In this document: in pieces, positions 6,392-9,210 of the stretch
Position numbering within the stretch: the stretch's first letter is position 1
Layout of the letters: every line of letters starts with the position of its first letter
Source of the DNA: Clostridioides sp.
GTDB taxonomy: Bacteria; Bacillota; Clostridia; Peptostreptococcales; Peptostreptococcaceae
DNA: 9,210 bases
NCBI GenBank assembly: GCA_031272305.1
Contig: JAISUA010000238.1
Span: 1-9,210 of the forward strand
Reading direction: 5' to 3'
Position numbers and translations under genes: made by a program
Notes under the pieces: model-generated
Told to the model about the DNA's origin: nothing
Database searches by the model: none
What the model saw: only the letters and a program-made list of their open reading frames with translations

Positions 6392-6877
6392 ATGAACTCT
6401 TCTGACAGAAAAAATTATGGATATATAAATAAAAAAGGTGAATTTGAGATAAAGCCTCAGTTTAAAATTTTGAAAGATGTCTATAGTTTAGATATTGTCT
6501 CTGCTTCGAATGGTTTAATATTTGATACAAATGAATATTATGAGTTTAAAGAAGGTCTTGCTATGATAAGTACAACAAAAGAATTTGATAATTCTAGTAT
6601 ATATAATTACGGATATATAGATAAAAAAGGAAATATATCAATAGATGTGAAATATTCATATGCATCCGTATTTGGAAAAGAAAAAAAATGTCTAGCATTA
6701 GTTCATTTAGATGATGATTCAGAATATGGTCGTTCATTATATATTAATAAAAATGATGAAATTGTATTTGAATGTCCATCGCTAGATAATGTCTATGCTA
6801 AAGATTTAGAAGAATTGCAAGATCCAAATAACAAACGTATTTTGCTTGCACCAAAAGAAGAATCTGTTGATCAATAA
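6392..6877 (+). CDS. WG-repeat fragment 2 (C-terminal repeats)
   Basis: This is the continuation of the same frame after the TGA at 6314. Codons 6317-6391 already encode YIDTKGNEVIKPKF and the rest of repeat 5, so the ATG at 6392 is not the natural beginning, and no good ribosome site precedes it. From 6392 there are 161 residues with units starting KNYGYINKKGEFEI and YNYGYIDKKGNISI and a degenerate last unit SLYINKNDEIVFE, followed by a charged tail. It is the C-terminal third of the lipoprotein, most likely a dead fragment unless TGA is read through. Confidence 0.5.
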   Translation: MNSSDRKNYGYINKKGEFEIKPQFKILKDVYSLDIVSASNGLIFDTNEYYEFKEGLAMISTTKEFDNSSIYNYGYIDKKGNISIDVKYSYASVFGKEKKCLALVHLDDDSEYGRSLYINKNDEIVFECPSLDNVYAKDLEELQDPNNKRILLAPKEESVDQ

Positions 6878-6890
6878 AATTATATATATT

Positions 6891-6912
6891 AAATCAATAT
6901 TTTTATTGATTT
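6891..6912 (+). terminator. Weak hairpin after the WG gene
   Basis: AAATCAAT (6891-6898) pairs with ATTGATTT (6905-6912) around a 6-nt loop, 14 bp after the WG stop codon. It is all but GC-free and lacks a T-run, so it is at best a weak terminator. Confidence 0.3.
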
Positions 6913-6945
6913 GAATTATTTCTATATTAGATTTTGTAAACCTAA

Positions 6946-6981
6946 ATATAAAAATTTATTTATAATATAAAAATTTATTTA
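6946..6981. repeat. 17-bp direct repeat in the AT-rich spacer before the holin-like gene
   Basis: ATATAAAAATTTATTTA occurs at 6946-6962 and again, identically, at 6965-6981, a 19-bp period. The spacer is extremely AT-rich, so functional meaning is unclear. It is flanked by TTTGTAAA (6933-6940) and TTTACAAA (6983-6990), an inverted pair enclosing the repeat. Confidence 0.55.
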
Positions 6982-7043
6982 TTTTACAAATTTCAATTAA
7001 ATATCTTTCTATTATTAAAATGTATATTTAGGAGGGATTCACT

Positions 7044-7247
7044 TTAGAAGAAGAATTAGTTAATTTAGTTATTTCTCAAGGTATTTTCGCTGTTTTATTT
7101 TGTTTATTACTTTTGTATGTTTTAAAAGAAAATAACGCACGAGAAAATACTTATCAAAAATTGATTCAAGATTTAACTTCTTTTTTGCCAACGATTAAAG
7201 AAGATGTTTCTATAATCAAAAATTCATTAGAAAAGACTCAAGATTAG
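7044..7247 (+). CDS. BhlA/UviB-like holin, without a canonical start codon
   Basis: The frame encodes EEELVNLVISQGIFAVLF, a single hydrophobic helix continuing to LLLLYVLKENN, then a charged helical tail RENTYQKLIQDLTSFL to KTQD: 67 codons, the size and layout of BhlA/UviB-type small holins linked to bacteriocin release. In that family Met sits right before the acidic EE run. Here the codon at that place (7044) is TTA, 8 bp after a good GGAGG site (7031-7035). The frame is closed by TAG at 7029, and the next in-frame start-like codon is TTG 7113, inside the membrane helix. A TTG-to-TTA change would explain it, so the gene may be silent or translated very poorly from TTA. The 191-aa protein follows 153 bp later on the same strand. 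The family call rests on recall of its pattern. Confidence 0.7.
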   Translation, partial: LEEELVNLVISQGIFAVLFCLLLLYVLKENNARENTYQKLIQDLTSFLPTIKEDVSIIKNSLEKTQD

Positions 7248-7400
7248 ATACCTATATAAAAATGTTCTATACTATTTTAGTTCAATTTGCATAAATTAGC
7301 TTGATTTAAAAAAATATTTTCATAATTTATATTTTACAGTTTACATTTAGCTTCAAAACTCCTTTATATAAGTAAATATAAAAAATATGGAGGAAGAAAC

Positions 7401-7976
7401 ATGAAAGAATCTAGAGATACTAGAATTAATTTTAGCAGATATGCTTGGATAAACAAAACAGGAAATAATATACCTATTTACGATTACTATGATAAAAAAA
7501 TAGGTACACTTTACAAAGATGAGGTATGTATATACGACCCATCTTGGGGTGGAGACGGTATTAAAAATTTAATAACATTTTTAAATTCTAAGAAACAACT
7601 TTCAGAAGGATTTATTTATAAAGATCTTACTGGTTTAGCTAAAGTAGGAGTAAAAGAAAAAGTTGTTGTAAATGGTAAAGATGAAGGAACTTTTAGTATT
7701 TTTAAAATAAAGAAAAATACTGATGTATTAATGCCTAACGGTGCTTGGGATTATAATCTTCCTGCAAATCAATATTATATAGCTGTATCTGATGATTCTA
7801 TAGCAGGAAGTAGTACAAATACTATATTAGTAAGATACATTAAAAAGACAGGTTGTAAGTGGCAAAAATGCACTAGCTGGAAAGGTGATGTAGGTACACC
7901 GGGTACTGGATTTGCTAAAATAGGACTTGAAAACGCTTCTGGTTTTAACAACATCAACTTCACAAATAAATGGTAA
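7401..7976 (+). CDS. 191-aa protein of unknown function, SH3-like N-terminus
   Basis: The start is well set: GGAGGA lies 8 bp before the ATG. The product has no signal peptide or membrane segment. Residues 10-48 (YAWINKTGNNIPIYDYYDKKIGTLYKDEVCIYDPSWGGDG) resemble an SH3-like beta unit of cell-wall-associated proteins. Later come GFIYKDLTG, a FSIFKIKKNTDVLMPNG strand pair, and a C-terminal TGCKWQKCTSWKGD with two Cys followed by GFAKIGLENASGFNNI. It resembles uncharacterised clostridial proteins encoded beside holin and DUF1906 lysin genes, as far as I recall; I cannot verify this. With the holin-like gene upstream it may belong to a lysis or bacteriocin module and leave through that holin. 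Its end is followed by a strong bidirectional terminator. Confidence 0.85.
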   Translation: MKESRDTRINFSRYAWINKTGNNIPIYDYYDKKIGTLYKDEVCIYDPSWGGDGIKNLITFLNSKKQLSEGFIYKDLTGLAKVGVKEKVVVNGKDEGTFSIFKIKKNTDVLMPNGAWDYNLPANQYYIAVSDDSIAGSSTNTILVRYIKKTGCKWQKCTSWKGDVGTPGTGFAKIGLENASGFNNINFTNKW

Positions 7977-8010
7977 AATTTAAACTAAAATATTTAATAT
8001 TATAAACTCT

Positions 8011-8046
8011 AATAAAGAACTGTAAACTAATTTACAGTTCTTTATT
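8011..8046. terminator. Bidirectional terminator between convergent genes
   Basis: A perfect 16-bp stem (8011-8026 with 8031-8046, core AAAGAACTGTAAA) closes on a CTAA loop. Its A-rich left and T-rich right flanks serve both strands: it follows the 191-aa gene on plus and the lipoprotein gene on minus, whose stop codon is only 4 bp away. Confidence 0.85.
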
Positions 8047-8049
8047 GTC

Positions 8050-8649
8050 TTATTCAGATTTATCAAATTTGAAATTTAGATGATTTTCTAAATTTACTAA
8101 ACAATTATGAAGTGCTTGTTCATTTTCATTTAATCTCATTGTTAAATATTGATATTCATCTATACTACAAGGTTTTTCTTTTTTGAATTCTTCATACTCA
8201 TTATACAAATCATTAAATTTTTCAATATTATGATTTTCATTTTCATATATAAGTATTTCAAAATAATAAGAGTTTTTTTCATAAGTAGTAATCAAATCTT
8301 TATTTAAACCTTTTATTTCTTCATCTTTTGGTTCTATCTCTTTTAATTTTTCTACTATCTCTTTATCACTAGCATACCTATTTTTTAAATATAGCTTAAA
8401 ATCTTTTTCTTTCTTTTCTAATAGACTTGTTTCTAAATCTATTGATATGTCAGGAGCTAAATAAGTAATTCCTTCATATTCTGTTTCATAAAACGGAAAT
8501 TTATTATAGTCATCTTTCAGATATTTTTTAGGAGTTTCTAATACTATTTCTTTTAATTTTTCTATGTATTTACCATTGGAAAGTCCTTTATTACTTCCAC
8601 AACCCACTAATATCATTAAAGATATACAAACAACTAATAGTTTTTTCAT
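8050..8649 (-). CDS. Putative lipoprotein of unknown function, 199 aa
   Basis: The chosen start is ATG 8649, behind AAAGGGGGATT at normal spacing. It gives a proper lipoprotein signal MKKLLVVCISLMILVGC with lipidated Cys17. An earlier in-frame ATG at 8694 lies in the promoter's -10 region and would bury the signal. The mature part is rich in Lys, Glu and Asn and looks almost wholly helical (EKLKEIVLETPKKYL, KEIVEKLKEIEPKDEEI, KFNDLYNEYEEFKKEK), with two further Cys near the end. No family is recognised. It is intact, unlike its promoter-sharing partner at 5544-6877. An envelope role is likely, and immunity-type protection next to a lysis module is a guess only. Confidence 0.85.
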   Translation of the reverse strand: MKKLLVVCISLMILVGCGSNKGLSNGKYIEKLKEIVLETPKKYLKDDYNKFPFYETEYEGITYLAPDISIDLETSLLEKKEKDFKLYLKNRYASDKEIVEKLKEIEPKDEEIKGLNKDLITTYEKNSYYFEILIYENENHNIEKFNDLYNEYEEFKKEKPCSIDEYQYLTMRLNENEQALHNCLVNLENHLNFKFDKSE

Positions 8650-8725
8650 ACAAAATAATCCCCCTTTGGATTTAATAAATATATTTGTATACATTATAAT
8701 TCTTATATTCTAAGAATGTCAATGA
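8641..8725 (-). repeat. Right copy of the 85-bp inverted repeat
   Basis: This is the reverse complement of 5468-5552 with one substitution. It holds the promoter, leader, ribosome site and first codons of the 199-aa lipoprotein. Its outer edge abuts a second truncated gene (8737-8958). The two copies face each other across about 3.1 kb. No target-site duplication is evident beside the edges. Confidence 0.95.
8693..8722 (-). promoter_or_regulatory. Consensus promoter with spacer dyad (199-aa lipoprotein gene)
   Basis: On the minus strand TTGACA (8722-8717) and TATAAT (8698-8693) are 18 bp apart. The spacer holds the same ATTCTTA-GAATA-TAAGAAT dyad (8717-8699) as the left copy. Any regulator that binds one promoter should bind both. 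Confidence 0.8.
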
Positions 8726-8736
8726 TATTATAATAA

Positions 8737-8958
8737 CATATTGAAAAATATTCCATTAAGTCTTATTATGATAGTACAGTTCAGCAATTTTGCGAAGAAT
8801 TGGTTGAGGAAATCAAACAAAGCATAGATGAATTAAGCGAAGAAGATGGCATTATTATTATAATAGGTATTGTAGTTAGTGTTATCTTAATTGTATTAGG
8901 TTTAGCTAATCTTCCTGAAACATTAATTGCATTGAAAATATTTTTATCATTCGCATAA
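8737..8958 (+). pseudogene. 5'-truncated membrane-protein remnant
   Basis: The frame opens after TAATAA at 8731-8736, 11 bp outside the inverted repeat, and reads 73 residues: an acidic helix (VQQFCEELVEEIKQSIDELSE) followed by a long hydrophobic stretch (IIIIIGIVVSVILIVLGLAN, then LIALKIFLSFA) ending at TAA 8956-8958. There is no ATG or GTG. A TTG near 8800 has no ribosome site. The amphipathic-plus-hydrophobic-hairpin layout is coherent, so this looks like the C-terminus of a lost gene. I do not recognise the family. A pore-forming or membrane-anchoring tail are possible readings without proof. Confidence 0.5.
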
Positions 8959-8985
8959 TTAATCTCTAATTATTTAAATTGAATA

Positions 8986-9035
8986 TGATATAATATATAC
9001 GTAATGAAGCATTTTTTACACTTCATTACGTATAT
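8986..9035 (+). promoter_or_regulatory. Extended -10 promoter overlapped by a 15-bp-stem hairpin
   Basis: TGATATAAT (8986-8994) is a perfect extended -10 element. Directly after it ATATACGTAATGAAG (8995-9009) and CTTCATTACGTATAT (9021-9035) form a perfect 15-bp inverted repeat around an 11-nt loop. Transcription should start near 9001, within the left arm, so the dyad may be an operator or a 5'-end mRNA hairpin. No T-run follows, so it is not a plus-strand terminator for the remnant upstream. Confidence 0.6.
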
Positions 9036-9061
9036 TATGTTTGTGAATAGGTGGACATATT

Positions 9062-9210
9062 ATGAATAAAAAAATCAATTTATCAGTAAAACAAATAAAA
9101 CGTATACGATTAATTTTTATTATTTTTATTTGTTTGTTTGCCATAAAACATTTATATCCTAAAATAAATTATTTACCTGTGATTTATCTCAGTTTGTGTT
9201 ATATTTTTAT
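9062..9210 (+). CDS. Membrane protein of unknown function (3' partial)
   Basis: The ATG at 9062 follows AGGTGG with 7-bp spacing and continues open to the window end, 49 codons so far. A basic start (MNKKINLSVKQIKRIR) leads into a hydrophobic helix (LIFIIFICLFAI) and, after HLYPKINY, into a second one. This is a positive-inside membrane topology. Family unknown from this much sequence. The promoter with the long hairpin upstream belongs to it. Confidence 0.7.
   Translation, partial: MNKKINLSVKQIKRIRLIFIIFICLFAIKHLYPKINYLPVIYLSLCYIF

Larger units (their letters stand above)
5544..6877 (+). pseudogene. WG-repeat lipoprotein gene, broken by a poly-T frameshift and an in-frame TGA
   Basis: The ATG at 5544 follows AAAGGGGGA and opens a lipoprotein signal, but a run of eight T (5574-5581) puts the frame into TAA at 5583. 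With nine T it would read on through LLFLTDC (putative lipidated Cys23; Asp before Cys is unusual), a linker to about residue 96, and seven to eight WG/KWG repeats of the form KYGYIDKKGNYIIKPKF, to the TAA at 6875-6877: 444 residues in all. A second lesion is TGA at 6314-6316, exactly at the invariant Gly of a repeat, explained by one GGA-to-TGA change. WG repeats are surface beta-hairpin arrays of unclear function. The promoter is shared with the lipoprotein at 8050-8649. The poly-T lesion could be reversible, the nonsense codon less so. A selenocysteine or Trp reading of TGA would not restore the repeat Gly. Confidence 0.8.

Noticed and set aside
7340..7370. Promoter TTTACA with a TTTATA or TATATA box before the 191-aa gene
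   Set aside because: The boxes fit only with poor matches or odd spacing in a very AT-rich stretch. Co-transcription with the holin-like gene is equally likely.
8650..8694. Longer N-terminus of the 199-aa lipoprotein from ATG 8694
   Set aside because: That ATG overlaps the promoter -10 box and would place 15 residues before the signal peptide. ATG 8649 has the ribosome site.
5468..8725. Classical insertion sequence or transposon
   Set aside because: No transposase, recombinase or target-site duplication is seen. The terminal repeats are gene promoters rather than IS-type ends.

Overview
The window reads as chromosome of a low-GC Gram-positive anaerobe, most likely a Clostridia-type Firmicute. 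The AT-rich composition, strong AGGAGG-type ribosome sites, consensus sigma-A promoters, lipoproteins with Cys lipoboxes, an ispD-ispF pair and a metQ-metN-metI operon all fit this. I cannot name the species from sequence alone.

Positions 1-1240 hold two MEP-pathway isoprenoid genes: ispD (5' end outside the window) and ispF, closed by a strong terminator. Positions 1241-1547 hold that terminator, three tandem 22-bp units that look derived from its 3' arm, and an extended -10 promoter. Positions 1548-4186 encode a complete D/L-methionine ABC importer: lipoprotein MetQ, ATPase MetN with its C-terminal regulatory domain, and permease MetI. A 33-nt-loop terminator ends it. I see no SAM riboswitch or T-box in the short leader.

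Positions 4372-8958 form an accessory, partly decayed region. On the minus strand lie a frameshifted membrane-protein remnant (4372-4769) and a truncated DUF1906 (Rv2525c-like glycosidase-like) domain (4781-5467). The latter breaks off exactly where an 85-bp inverted repeat begins. The same 85 bp, with one mismatch, recurs inverted at 8641-8725. Each copy carries a consensus promoter with a perfect dyad between -35 and -10, a ribosome site, and the first codons of a lipoprotein gene pointing inward. Between the copies are a WG-repeat lipoprotein gene broken in a poly-T tract and by an in-frame TGA, a BhlA/UviB-like holin gene without a recognisable start codon, a 191-aa SH3-like protein of unknown function, a bidirectional terminator, and an intact 199-aa lipoprotein on the minus strand. 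Just outside the right copy is another 5'-truncated membrane-protein remnant.

DUF1906 and BhlA-like proteins are associated with cell-wall lysis or bacteriocin-release modules, so the region may be the remains of such a module. The shared operator-bearing promoter suggests that the two lipoproteins were co-regulated, perhaps for envelope protection; that is inference. The window closes with a promoter overlapped by a 15-bp-stem hairpin and the start of a membrane-protein gene that runs off the end.
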